From Heterocephalus glaber (lineage: Eukaryota > Chordata > Mammalia > Rodentia > Bathyergidae), in the NCBI RefSeq assembly GCF_000247695.1, contig NW_004624784.1:13990863-14054862 (forward strand): 64,000 nt of DNA. The letters run 5' to 3'. The translations under genes were made by a program, and so were the position numbers. Below, one piece after another: positions 14,001 through 22,347 of this stretch (within the stretch, counting starts at the first letter, position 1; each line of letters starts with the position of its first letter). The notes under the pieces were generated by a model. It saw nothing but the letters and a program-made list of their open reading frames with translations, did not search any database and was not told the origin of the DNA.

Positions 14001-17000
14001 GCTTATTCATGTAGTAATGAAGATTTCCAGAAGGAGGAGCTACTTTTCAAACTTCCTATTTTGTTTTTGCAACTTTCAAAGAAATTGAGTCTACCAGATT
14101 GAATTTTTCATTTTCACTTGCTTTCTAAACTAATTAAAAATGATGCTGAGTGTGATGGCACATGCCTTTAATCTCAGCACTTGGGAGGCTGAGGGAGAAG
14201 AATCACTGCAACTTTGAGGCCCGCCTGGACTGCATAGATCCTGTCTCAAAAAAAAAAACAAAAACACCTGGGCCGGGGATTTAGCTCAGTGGTTCTGCCG
14301 CCTGCCTTGCAAGCGCAAGGTCCCAAGTTTGATCCCCGGAAACAAAAAAAAAAAGAGAGTGTGTTCAGTGGAGCTTTTGATTCTTGCCAAAAGTAAGTAC
14401 CTATGTTATTTTGAGTAATTTTCTAACAGCTTTGTTAAGGTATAATTGACTTAGAATAAACTACTACATGTATTTAAATTGTGCAGTGTGCTAAGTTTTG
14501 CCATGTATGCACCTGTGAAACCATCAGCACAACAGAAATGTCTGTCATCCTGCCAAATTTATTTTCAGTAATTTTTGCTGTGCACTTAAATGACCTATTC
14601 TGTACCATCATGTGGAAATACTCTGTCGCTTAAGTTTGTTTCTTGTGGGTTGTATATTGTTATTACTTCACCAGTGAATCACAACTCCTCTCCTCCCTGA
14701 GCTCTGCCATGATTATTATATAGAGAGTTTATTACCAAATATTACCAAATGTATTACCAAATACATTTGAATATTACCAAATGTATTACTTACTGTTATA
14801 TTACTCAGATATTACAGGGGAAATGATACTAACTTCATTTGTAATTTTGTTCTCTTTTTGATAACTCAGGGCTTTGCATTGTCAAGTCTGTTTTAGATAT
14901 TATATCTTCGTGTGTGTGCATGCACCTGTGTGTGTGTGTGTGTCTGTGTGTCTGTGTGTCTGTGTGTGTGTGGTGCTGGGGATAGAACCTAGGGTCTTAT
15001 ACATGGTAGGCAAGTGCTCTGTCAACTTCCTTATATCCATTTTTTTTAATATTAATTTTTTATTTACTTTTTTTTGGTACTGGGGATTAAACTCAGGTCC
15101 TTACACCTGCCAGGCAGGTGTGGTGCCACTGAGCTAAATCCTCAGCCCCTATCCATTTTTTAAAATACTGTGTGCTTTATTACCAGTATCGCCTTGAATT
15201 AGGGTAACCATCTTGTTCTTCACAGATCAGGTACTTTTTCAGAACAGTAGATGGTTGCCTTGAACCATTGTAGGACTTGAGCACAGGTGGGGTTTTGTTT
15301 GTCAAGATTTATTTTACTGGACTATTTTTAGGATGCCACAGTTTTTAGGCTTCTCTGCCAATCCTGTAATTGTGGTTTCCTATGTCTTGATTCAGTTTTG
15401 CACTGGCCTTCTAAAGAGGCCCTTAGACAACATTTCACCCCACATTAAGAACTGATTAAATTAGAAGAGGTCACAGTTACAATTGAACCAGGGTCACAAA
15501 CTAGGAACTTAAAAGAACCAAGACCATAAAATGGATAGTGAAGAGTTAATAGTTTTATGCTGCCCCTAAAGTTTTCTTTGTCTCCCTTATTTATTCTGTC
15601 CTAATACAAGCATTGAGTGTCACCTGTGAATTAAAAGACAGCAAATTTAGAATGTGTAGGAGTAGGTGAGTGCCTTTCAGCCATGTGGGGGGGTGCAAAG
15701 TACATCTTAACTAGCCCTGATTTTTTTGCATACTAAAGACAGCTATGTTTCTCCTTCTCCCATCATATTTAATTTTGTCCAAATGTGATTATGCTTTTAT
15801 CAAACAAAAATCCAGTTAGTGGATTATAAATAAACCAGCTGGGCTGGGGATTTAGCTCAGTGGTTCCGGCGCCTGCCCCGCAAGCGCAAGGTCCCTAGTT
15901 CGATCCCTGGTACCCCCCCCCCCCAATAAACCAACCAACCAACCAACCAGCTGACATCCTCAGCTTCGGTTAGTGAAGATTCTAAACTCTTTCAAAAACA
16001 AGTCCTTTTGGGCCTGGGATTTAGCTCAATGGCACTGCGCCTGCCTCAAAAGCGCAAGATCCTGAGTTTGATCCCTGGTACCAAAAACAAAACAAAACAA
16101 AACAATTCCTTTCAGAGGTCTAAATTCATCTCCGTTTTTCGTGTTTAAAATGTATCCCCATTGTTATCAGCCTTCTTTATTCTCAGTTGTTACCTGGAGA
16201 GTTGCATTGTGTCGAAATTCCTTCTTGTCACCTACTAGTTTGGGATGTTCCCCCCGACACACACACACACACTGGGGATAGAACTCAGGACCTTGCGATT
16301 TCAAGGTAGGTTCGGTGCCACTGAGCTAAATCCCCGGCCCTGGTGTGGGAGTTTTGAAACATATTCCACTTCAGACATTTGCAGTCTCAGTCTCCTGCTA
16401 GCTCCCAGGTATAGTCCATATAACTTCAAGCAGCCTCTAGCCCTATCTGCCAAGTACAGTACCTGTTGTTGTATATACCGCATCTACAAAGACCATTGAG
16501 TGAGATAAGGTACTAGAACTTCATTTGATCCTTGATGATATTAAAGAATCTAATTTTCTCTGGGACTGCATAAAAATGGTAGTCCTAGAAAATTTGAAGC
16601 CAAATGTGAGTAGCATAATTAAATTTGAGGTTAGTTTTCCTTGGTGGTGGAGTTCTTTGAGCTCTGGACAACTAACCTGACTGGATGTTTTTCATGACAG
16701 ATCGGGTGTCGGTGCTCCTGTGATTGGTGAGATCGATGGGGAGTATCGACATGACAGTCGACGAAATACCTTGGAGTGGTGCCTGCCAGTGATTGATGCC
16801 AAAAATAAGAGTGGCAGCCTGGAGTTTAGTATCGCTGGGCAGCCCAATGACTTCTTCCCTGTTCAAGTTTCCTTCATCTCCAAAAAGAATTACTGTAACA
16901 TACAGGTACTCTGTTCAGTAGACTGCATATATGAGGAAAGCAAAGGACCAGTGCCTGACAGGGAGCATAGCTTCCTATCAGAGAAAAAATTAGAAAATCT

Positions 17001-19211
17001 TATGTCCTTTGCAGATTCCATATCTAACTCATGATTTTGGTCAAATTCTTCACCTGTTGCACCTTAAATTTCCTCCTTAGATCTGATAAAGTTTGAAAAA
17101 AAAAATTGAGGGGCCAAGGATTTAACTCAGTGGTGCCACCATCTGCCTCGCAAGCGCAAGGTCCTGAGTTTGATCCCTGGTACCCAAAACAAAAGAAAAA
17201 AAATTGAGGCTGGGTATGGTGGTGCATGCCCATAATCCCAGTACTTGGGAGGTTGAGGCAGGAGGATTGCCACAAGTTAAAGGCCAGCCTGGGCTACTAT
17301 AGTGAGTTCAAGGACATAGCAAGACTCTGGATATATAGCGAGACCCTGTCTCCAAAAAAAATCACTTTTTGGGTTGGCTAAGATCAAGTGTGGGGAAAAA
17401 AATTGAACATGAATGCATGTAAAGGTATTTGTGGACTATATATATTATTTTAATTAATTTTGATTACTGAGGGTTGAAACCAGGGTCTTGTGCATTATAG
17501 GCAAGTACTCTAATCTACATTCCCAGCCCTTTTTATTTTATTTTTGAGCTAGATTTTTCACTAAATTGCCCAGGCTGGCCTTGAACTGACAATCCTCCTT
17601 CAGCCTCCTGAGTAGCTAGGATTACAGGTATTTGTTACCATGACTGGCTGTTGTCTATTTTTTTAAACTCGTACATTTTAAAATTCATTTGCCAAAACAC
17701 CCAAAATTTTATTTTAGTATGGGGGGCGGGGTTCTCTTTCTCTCTTAATTTCCTTAATTAAGAAGATTTTTTTTTTCAAACAAGGGAAGGTTGGGGGTGG
17801 GAATTTTTTGTTTTGTTTCTTTTGGTTTTGGTTTTTTGAGAACCTTGTGCTTGAGAGCATGCAGCGGCACCACTGAGCCAAATCCCTGGCCCTTAGTAAT
17901 ATAAGCTACTCAACTCAGGAAGACTGAGTGAGGAAGAAGGATTGCAAGTTTGTTTTTATTTTTGTTTTTTGGGGGTTTTTTGTGTTTTCTGGTACTGGGG
18001 ACCAAACTCAGGACCTTGCACTTGCAAGGCAGGTGCCAGAACCGCTGAGCTAAATCCCCAGCCCTGTTTTTGTTTTTTTTGAGACAGGGTCTGGCTTTGT
18101 AGTTCAGGTTGGCCCTGAACTCACTATGTAGCCCAGGCTGGCCTCAAACTTGAGATGATCCTCCTGCCTCAGCCTCCCAAGTCCTGGGAGTACAGGCATG
18201 TGCCACTGTGCCCAGCTAGGATTGCAAGTTTAAGGCTAGTCTGAACAATTTAGCAAGACCCTATCTGGAAACAAAAAAATAAAAAGGGATGAAGTGTAGC
18301 TCATTGGCAGAGTACTTGCCTAGCTTGTATAAAGTGAATGAAGCTTTGCATTCATTCAGTCAGAAGGAAGGAAGATGAGATGGGAGGGGAGGAATCTCAA
18401 GTAATGGAAATAATATTTGCATTCTGGCACAACTGCCTTCATTAGTACAAATAATCATGAGCCATTTCTGTTGCAAACTTTGTCCTTCAGTGAAGTAGGT
18501 AAAACAAACTGCATTACTGGGACCTAGTTTATATTGTTTGCTCTTTGATTTGCTTGTTACTCTGGCACTATCTTATCTTCCTAGATATCTCTGTCACCTG
18601 GGAGTTGGTTGATTCTGAAGAGCAGTTTTCTCCCCTCTCAGTGGCATAACCTCATCAGTACTGAGAAACTTAAACATTTGATAGAAATGGGTACATTTTG
18701 GGCCTGTGATCTAGCTCAGTGGTTCCACGCCTGCCTTGCAATTGCAAGGTCCTATGTTCGATCCCTGGTGCCAAAAAAAAAACACCCAAAAAAAGAAATG
18801 GCTACATGTCGTTGCAACAGTTGTCCTTTATGTAAAGATCAGATTAATCCTGTTGGTGGGGAAGAATGAAGGCTGTGAGCTGCAGTTGTAGACTGAACAC
18901 TTTATTATTTATAAGTTACATTTAATACTGCTTTTAGGAAATATAATTTATTCTTTTTTTTGGTACTGGGAATCAAACTCGGGTCCTTGCACTTGCGAGG
19001 CAGGCGGCAGAACCACTGAACTAAATCCCCAGCCCTATAATTTATTCTATAATGAGAATTTAATCAGCATCCTGTAGACTCATCCTCCTTTTGCTTTACC
19101 ATTTTTTTGTTTTTTTCCCAGGTTACCAAAGTGACCCAGGTAGATGGAAACAGTCCGGTCAGGTTTTCCACAGAGACCACTTTCCTAGTGGATAAGTATG
19201 AAATTCTGTGA
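1099..19211 (+). CDS. ARCN1: ARCN1, coatomer subunit delta (exons 2-10 of 10)
   Basis: Delta-COP is a subunit of the COPI coat, which buds vesicles for Golgi-to-ER and intra-Golgi transport from the cytosolic face of Golgi membranes. CDS joins 1099-1362, 2071-2250, 2374-2579, 4015-4179, 7222-7387, 10397-10544, 13165-13273, 16701-16905 and 19122-19211. All junctions have AG/GT and compatible phases. The sum is 1533 nt, 510 residues plus stop; with the exon-1 Met (outside the window) this gives 511, the known mammalian length. The N-terminal longin-like domain (about residues 1-140) opens [21 protein letters not shown] charged Glu/Arg/Lys-rich helix (about 145-175) and a Gly/Ser linker follow. 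The C-terminal mu-homology domain (about 271-511) ends in DKYEIL. No frameshift or stop is seen. Identification is from recalled family sequence and is very secure. Confidence 0.98.
1592..1682 (-). mobile_element. ID-like SINE
   Basis: Reversed ID-like body ggtactggggatcaaactc to gagctaaatccccggg. Confidence 0.85.
1823..1972 (+). mobile_element. B1 SINE
   Basis: tgtaatcccagcactt, then agttcaagaccagcctgaa, with an A-rich tail. Confidence 0.85.
2071..2250 (+). CDS. ARCN1: ARCN1 exon 3
   Basis: Residues 90-149 ([12 protein letters not shown] to VFRAVRE), completing the longin-like domain. Acceptor gtggatag, donor gtaaat, phase 0/0, 60 codons. Confidence 0.97.
2374..2579 (+). CDS. ARCN1: ARCN1 exon 4
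   Basis: Residues 150 to about 218 ([13 protein letters not shown] to VAPAPA plus two bases of Arg). This is a highly charged helix followed by a Gly/Ser-rich flexible linker. Acceptor ttctgtag; donor gtataa is weaker. Ends in phase 2. Confidence 0.96.
2733..3296 (+). mobile_element. cluster of B1 and B1-ID type dimers
   Basis: Four B1-type units start near 2,733, 2,849, 2,983 and 3,195. The third carries an ID-like 3' monomer (ggagatgtagcttagtac to ttcaatccccagtactg). Confidence 0.8.
3594..3919 (-). mobile_element. two ID-like SINEs
   Basis: Reversed ID-like copies at about 3,594-3,677 and 3,842-3,919, each ending gagctaaatccccggc. Confidence 0.83.
4015..4179 (+). CDS. ARCN1: ARCN1 exon 5
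   Basis: Linker region [20 protein letters not shown] to INME plus a split codon. Acceptor ccacctag, donor gtaagt. The split Ser codon at the end joins exon 6 as AG|T. Confidence 0.97.
4262..4346 (-). mobile_element. older ID-like SINE
   Basis: Diverged tRNA-like copy (gtgctgggcatcaaactc to accactgagccatagtcccagc). Confidence 0.7.
4530..4606. repeat. tandem 31-bp direct repeat
   Basis: A perfect 31-bp unit (acttgtctgcatttctagca and the next 11 bases) occurs at 4,530-4,560 and 4,576-4,606, period 46 bp. Confidence 0.9.
5020..5057. repeat. (TG)n microsatellite
   Basis: About 18 TG units directly before a reversed ID-like SINE. Confidence 0.95.
5064..5252 (-). mobile_element. two ID-like SINEs in tandem
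   Basis: Reversed copies at about 5,064-5,155 and 5,166-5,252. Confidence 0.85.
5515..5596 (+). mobile_element. ID-like SINE
   Basis: ggccggggatttagctcagt to gagttcgatccccagt with an A-tail. A near-consensus copy. Confidence 0.9.
6072..6154 (-). mobile_element. ID-like SINE with internal deletion
   Basis: Reversed copy lacking part of the B-box segment (gggatcccttgcgcttg). A fragment of another copy lies at 5,977-6,017. Confidence 0.8.
6175..6345 (-). mobile_element. L1 3'-end-like fragment
   Basis: T-rich start, ttattagtacatatt, tacataatgattacattcat, then a C/T-rich segment. Homologous to 225-320. Confidence 0.5.
6366..6710 (+). mobile_element. old ID-like SINE and B1-ID dimer
   Basis: ID-like unit at 6,366-6,450. 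Dimer at about 6,515-6,710 with B1 left arm and ID-like right arm. Confidence 0.75.
7222..7387 (+). CDS. ARCN1: ARCN1 exon 6
   Basis: Start of the mu-homology domain ([18 protein letters not shown] to KGVQLQ). Acceptor ttttatag, donor gtgtgt (a weaker GT context), ends in phase 0. Confidence 0.97.
7430..8350. mobile_element. SINE cluster in ARCN1 intron 6
   Basis: Reversed old ID-like (7,430-7,512), reversed dimer (7,676-7,858), + dimer (7,860-8,030), + B1 (8,040-8,162), two + ID-like (8,168-8,250; 8,263-8,350). Confidence 0.75.
8528..9260 (-). mobile_element. reversed ID-like and B1 SINEs
   Basis: ID-like copies at about 8,528-8,616, 8,668-8,763, 8,994-9,072 and 9,079-9,166. A B1 fragment lies at 9,174-9,265. 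Confidence 0.8.
9268..9425 (+). mobile_element. B1 SINE split by a U2 fragment
   Basis: Left part ggtatggtagcatatg to ccagcact, then U2 nt 1-33, then taggaggctgagggagga to gcctgggatatatagc. Confidence 0.75.
9304..9336 (+). pseudogene. U2 snRNA 5' fragment (nt 1-33) embedded in a B1 SINE
   Basis: 33 bases match the 5' end of U2 snRNA exactly as I know it, starting ATCGCTTCTCGGCC and ending AAGATCAAGTG. It interrupts a B1 at the ccagcact / taggaggctg point, with CACT on both sides. Too short to be a U2 gene. Confidence 0.88.
9451..10290. mobile_element. SINE cluster before ARCN1 exon 7
   Basis: Reversed ID-like (9,451-9,526), reversed B1 (about 9,690-9,808), reversed ID-like (9,811-9,901), three + ID-like (9,973-10,056; 10,098-10,190; older 10,200-10,280). 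Confidence 0.78.
10397..10544 (+). CDS. ARCN1: ARCN1 exon 7
   Basis: Mu-homology domain continues ([20 protein letters not shown] to ESFIPVT plus one base). Acceptor cattccag, donor gtaagt after 10544. The split Ile codon A|TT joins exon 8. Confidence 0.97.
10670..10965 (+). mobile_element. B1 dimer interrupted by an ID-like SINE
   Basis: B1 left arm (10,670-10,803), complete ID-like copy (10,805-10,897), then an ID-like remnant (gtagctcactgtgaaagcc) to 10,950. Confidence 0.65.
10996..12670 (-). pseudogene. ZSCAN4: ZSCAN4 processed retrocopy (broken), antisense in ARCN1 intron 7
   Basis: On the minus strand an ATG at 12670 opens [20 protein letters not shown], which matches the ZSCAN4 N-terminus as I know it. 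Pieces of the SCAN domain follow ([44 protein letters not shown]). Next come the post-SCAN linker ([10 protein letters not shown]) and four C2H2 fingers (11,631-11,170: [40 protein letters not shown]) ending PSTPESSS. No introns remain. A reversed AATAAA lies at 11,020-11,025, with an 8-base T tract at about 10,996-11,003. There are several in-frame stops and frameshifts in the SCAN half, and an ID-like SINE interrupts it at 11,900-12,002. The finger block is open for about 150 codons, but it starts at GTG with no ATG before finger 1. ZSCAN4 is an early-embryo and telomere-related factor; this copy is very probably inert. Confidence 0.9.
11900..12002 (-). mobile_element. ID-like SINE inside the ZSCAN4 retrocopy
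   Basis: Reversed copy. It is flanked by gagccatcttt and gcaaccatcttt, a probable imperfect target-site duplication. Confidence 0.85.
12885..13005 (-). mobile_element. B1 SINE
   Basis: Reversed B1: gttcaggctggccttgaact, then tgggattacaggcatgcc. Confidence 0.8.
13165..13273 (+). CDS. ARCN1: ARCN1 exon 8
   Basis: Mu-homology domain [20 protein letters not shown] to IPLP (split Pro codon). Acceptor tcctcag, donor gtaagt. The upstream intron holds the antisense ZSCAN4 retrocopy. Confidence 0.97.
13430..13755. mobile_element. B1 (+) and ID-like (-) SINEs
   Basis: B1 at about 13,430-13,590 and reversed ID-like at 13,668-13,751. Confidence 0.82.
14145..14357 (+). mobile_element. B1 and ID-like SINEs
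   Basis: B1 at 14,145-14,262 followed directly by a near-consensus ID-like copy at 14,271-14,357. Confidence 0.83.
14420..14640 (+). mobile_element. ancient L1 3'-end fragment
   Basis: cagctttgttaaggtataat and gaaaccatcagcacaac resemble mammalian-wide L1 3'UTR sequence. Confidence 0.6.
15068..15149 (-). mobile_element. ID-like SINE
   Basis: Reversed copy with an older ID-like remnant just upstream (14,970-15,045) after a TG/TC-rich tract. Confidence 0.8.
15841..16100 (+). mobile_element. two ID-like SINEs
   Basis: 15,841-15,925 ends in an unusual C11 run and (CCAA)n instead of an A-tail. 16,012-16,100 has (CAAAA)n. Confidence 0.83.
16262..16341 (-). mobile_element. ID-like SINE
   Basis: Reversed copy preceded by (AC)n. 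Confidence 0.8.
16701..16905 (+). CDS. ARCN1: ARCN1 exon 9
   Basis: [20 protein letters not shown] to KKNYCNIQ, the central mu-homology domain. Acceptor catgacag, donor gtactc (weaker). The open frame continues past the donor to 17034, but that part is intronic. Confidence 0.97.
17112..17362 (+). mobile_element. ID-like and B1 SINEs
   Basis: ID-like at 17,112-17,200. B1 at 17,208-17,362. Confidence 0.82.
17374..17391 (+). pseudogene. short U2 snRNA fragment (nt 17-34) after a B1 tail
   Basis: 18 bases TTGGCTAAGATCAAGTGT identical to U2 snRNA positions 17-34. It lies just beyond the A-tail of a + strand B1 (about 17,208-17,362) and is followed by A-rich DNA. Confidence 0.6.
17450..18360. mobile_element. 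SINE cluster in ARCN1 intron 9
   Basis: Reversed old dimer (17,450-17,650). Reversed ID-like (17,815-17,894; 17,980-18,065). A B1 (18,070-18,217) sits inside an older + dimer that resumes at 18,219. Confidence 0.7.
18700..19036. mobile_element. ID-like SINEs flanking ARCN1 intron 9 end
   Basis: + copy at 18,700-18,790. Reversed copy at 18,955-19,036, ending about 85 bp before exon 10. Confidence 0.83.
19122..19211 (+). CDS. ARCN1: ARCN1 exon 10, coding part
   Basis: [20 protein letters not shown] to the C-terminus DKYEIL and stop TGA at 19209-19211. Acceptor ttcccag follows a long pyrimidine tract. Confidence 0.97.
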   Translation, partial: VTKVTQVDGNSPVRFSTETTFLVDKYEIL

Positions 19212-21062
19212 TACCAAGAAGAAAGAACCGAAAAGGAAAAATTTCCAATTAATAGAAAAGCCAAAAATGGCTGAAGAGTTTTTCCAAATTTACAAGCCAT
19301 TGGAGACCCTTTTTTTTTCTGATACAATGCACATCTTCTGTGCAAGGACCCTCAACTCATCCCCAGTGTTTCAGTGTCACAGAGACATTCTTTGACAGAG
19401 AAATGACACAAACATAAAGGGAAAGGCTGCTCATTTCTTTGGCAGATTTTACTGGCCAGCAGGAAAACAAGCTCTCCAGAGAATGTCCCCAGTAAACACC
19501 TCCTCTGCCTTCGCCTCAATTGCTCCTTTATTTTAATCCTCAAATACAATTATATTTCATACTTTGTTTTTAAAGTTTTTTTCTGTAGATTTTAATCTTT
19601 CATACTTTTTTGTTTGGTTTCCATACATTCAATCAAGCTCTGGGATCATCTGTATATAGGCATTGTTTTTGACCTCCTGGAACAAGGTTATCTGAACTGT
19701 TCTTGATTTTTGGACAATATAGGTGAACTGTTTAAGGGGTATGGAGTATAGAAGTTAAAAGATAAAATTGAGTCTTGTTTTCCAGTGTCCATTCATCTCT
19801 CCATTACTTTGTCAAGCTATTCTCCTTTTAAGGTCTGTCCTTCCAGTAGTACTGTGAGTACTTCAAGTAGTGCTGTGAGTCCTGCTTGTGTCTATATTAA
19901 TGAGAAACAGCTTTCAGATGACATGGTCCCTCTTCAGGATGTCTAGGAGAAGAATGGTTATGGCCACATGGACTGTCACTTCTGTTGGTAGTACTGTCCA
20001 AACTTCTAGTTCTCCACATTTTGGGTGCTTGAGCTAAAACGTAATAGCCCACAGTTTTGTGTCTTCACATTCCTTAGGCTCTTCCTCTCCCTCTTCCTAG
20101 GCACTCTCTTCATCAGTCCTTCCTTTCTAGCAGAAACACGGTTTTGATTTTGGAGGCCATGGGTTCAGTGAGTTATTTGTGTCAGTCCTATCCTTAACCT
20201 TCCTTACTGTCAAGTCCCTCTGGAATTATCAAAGAAAATCCATTTCCACTGCTAGAGTTTTAGCATTTCAGCAGGCCCCTGTTATATTGGTTATGTAGGA
20301 ATGACTCTTCTGTACCCATTTCCTTACAACCACCTCAGCATTTTCCACCAGCCTGTCTGTCTGTCTCTGAGATCCCTGCTTTTCTAATCCCTGAGCCTTT
20401 TGAGTGTCATGGTGTGATCATTTCTCAGCTCCATTTCATCTGTTACTTTTTTTTTTATTGTGGAGAACAACATCACCAACCCAGCTTTGGTTTTTAACCC
20501 AGTATTGCATTCAGTAGGATGTGTGATGAGTTTCTGAGAGGCTGCAGGCCCAGGCTGTGGGAAGAGACAAACGACTGGATGGCCTCCTGCACTTAGAGCT
20601 TGTTGGAGAGCAGCACTTTCATTTGGAACATCTGGCTCTGCCTGCAGTGTACTGCACTTGACACAGAGCAGCTACAAATGGCCATAGCTGGAATTGCTTG
20701 CCAAAGAAATTTTTGGCCTTTCCCTTTCCCTAACTGTATCAGGGAAGAATACTTATCTCTAGCTTGGTTTCCACATGAAATTTTTCTGAGGAAGGGGGCT
20801 AGGACAAGAAGTCTGCCACGTAGTTAAGTAGGCAAGAAATCTTACTAATCCAGTTTTGTTTGAAAGTTGTTTGTTCATATGATTTTTAAAAAGTCAAGTT
20901 TAATTTCACAAAACCTTTTTTTTCCGAAATTACTTTTGGGGTAATATTTAAAATGAGAGACATTTTGTAACCCTGTAAAATATGTAGGGAATATAACATT
21001 CCATTGTACACAAAGAAGTCAAATTCTTTAATCAAATAAAAGAGTATTATAAAATGAAATGT
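19212..21062 (+). other. ARCN1: ARCN1 3' untranslated region
   Basis: About 1.85 kb from the stop codon to the poly(A) region. It contains almost no SINEs, in contrast to the flanking introns, which fits purifying selection on an expressed 3'UTR. Small open frames here are not convincing. Confidence 0.8.
21035..21040 (+). terminator. ARCN1: ARCN1 polyadenylation signal AATAAA
   Basis: A canonical AATAAA followed within about 30 bp by an A-rich stretch and then T/GT-rich sequence. Cleavage is expected near 21,055-21,065. An ID-like SINE begins about 75 bp downstream. Confidence 0.75.
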
Positions 21063-21136
21063 TCACTGAATTCTTCACTCACACTTTGGTGTCTGCTCAC
21101 CAATTTGGGATGCTGTAGTAGGATCCAAGATGGATT

Positions 21137-21222
21137 TTTTTTTTTTGGTACCAGGGATCAAACTTAGGACCTTGCACTTGCGAGGCAGGCAGTGGAACCA
21201 CTGAGCTAAATCCCCAGCCCCA
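21137..21222 (-). mobile_element. ID-like SINE downstream of ARCN1
   Basis: Reversed copy flanked by ccaagatggattttt and ccaagatggatttttg, a clear target-site duplication. Confidence 0.87.
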
Positions 21223-21561
21223 AGATGGATTTTTGTAAGAGAAAATAATCTATCCAGGATCCAAGAGTATTCATTGCCCTTCCTGGATTCTAGGTACTGT
21301 GTCTCTTTGTGTATTTTCTAGATTTGAACATACACTCACACTTGTGACAAGGTGGATTTTGAATTAAGTGTCACGTATTTCAGGGATATTCAAGTCTTAA
21401 TTTTATAAGGGGCAGATATAGAGTCAAAAATGAAGTGTCATCTTTAAAGAATAACCTTATGCAATATCTTGGGGCCTTCTTCCCATTTGACAGATGGTGG
21501 TAAGAAGCCAGGGAGGTGTGATGAGTGCCTTGAGAATTGTTGGTAATTCCCTCAGAAAAGA

Positions 21562-21700
21562 CTCTTTTGAGACAGGGTCTTGCCATGTAGTTCAGACTGG
21601 TCTTGAACTTACTATGTAGCTCAGGGTGGCCTCAAACTTGCAGTGATGTCCTGCTTCAGCCTCCTAAATTCTGAGATTACAGGTATGTGCCACAACACCC
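21562..21700 (-). mobile_element. B1 SINE
   Basis: gagacagggtcttgccatgt to ttacaggtatgtgccac. Confidence 0.82.
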
Positions 21701-22155
21701 AGGGGAAAAGACTTCTTCTTAACACCTTTAGTTTAACTTTAAACTATTGAATGTCAACAAGTTGTTTGGAAGGCAGATTATTCTCCCTAATGAATAAATG
21801 TCTAGAATGAAAAAAATGAGTGGTAAAGGCCAAAGTTTTGATTTTTGTTTTTTTGTTTTTCTTAATGAAATAGAATAATAATCTAATGATGCTAAGTGTG
21901 GCTTTCCTTGTTGAAGCTGTAATGTTACTCTCTAACAAAGAACACCAAAGTTGTGTCACACCCCTTGACTGGCTGGTAATCCCTTTATGGCATCAAATGA
22001 ACTTTTTATTGCTGTCTTGTGAGGGAGACTAGCAAAATAATTATGTCTGACTAAGCATTCTGATTAAAGAGGGCTTGTGGTTTTGTCCCTGGGTGAAAGA
22101 ATCTCATAGAGGAGATAGCAGGATTAACTAGCAATCTCTCTCTAGATGAGGTCCT

Positions 22156-22347
22156 TTTTATTTTTTTTTGGTACCAGGGATCGAACTTCGGACCTTGCGC
22201 TTGTGAGGCAGGCGGTGGCATCCGTGAGCTAAATCCCCGGCCCAAATATTCATAGTATAGTATTTTTGTTTTTAGTACCAGGGCTCAAACTCAGGGCCTT
22301 GTGCTTGCGAGGCAGGTGGCAGAACCACTGAGCTAACTCCCTGGCGA
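22156..22347 (-). mobile_element. two ID-like SINEs
   Basis: Reversed copies at 22,156-22,242 and 22,262-22,347. Confidence 0.83.

Noticed and set aside
16701..17034. Longer ARCN1 exon 9 reading through the donor
   Set aside because: The 16,905 junction reproduces the known protein and phase (NIQ|VTK). The extension is intronic.
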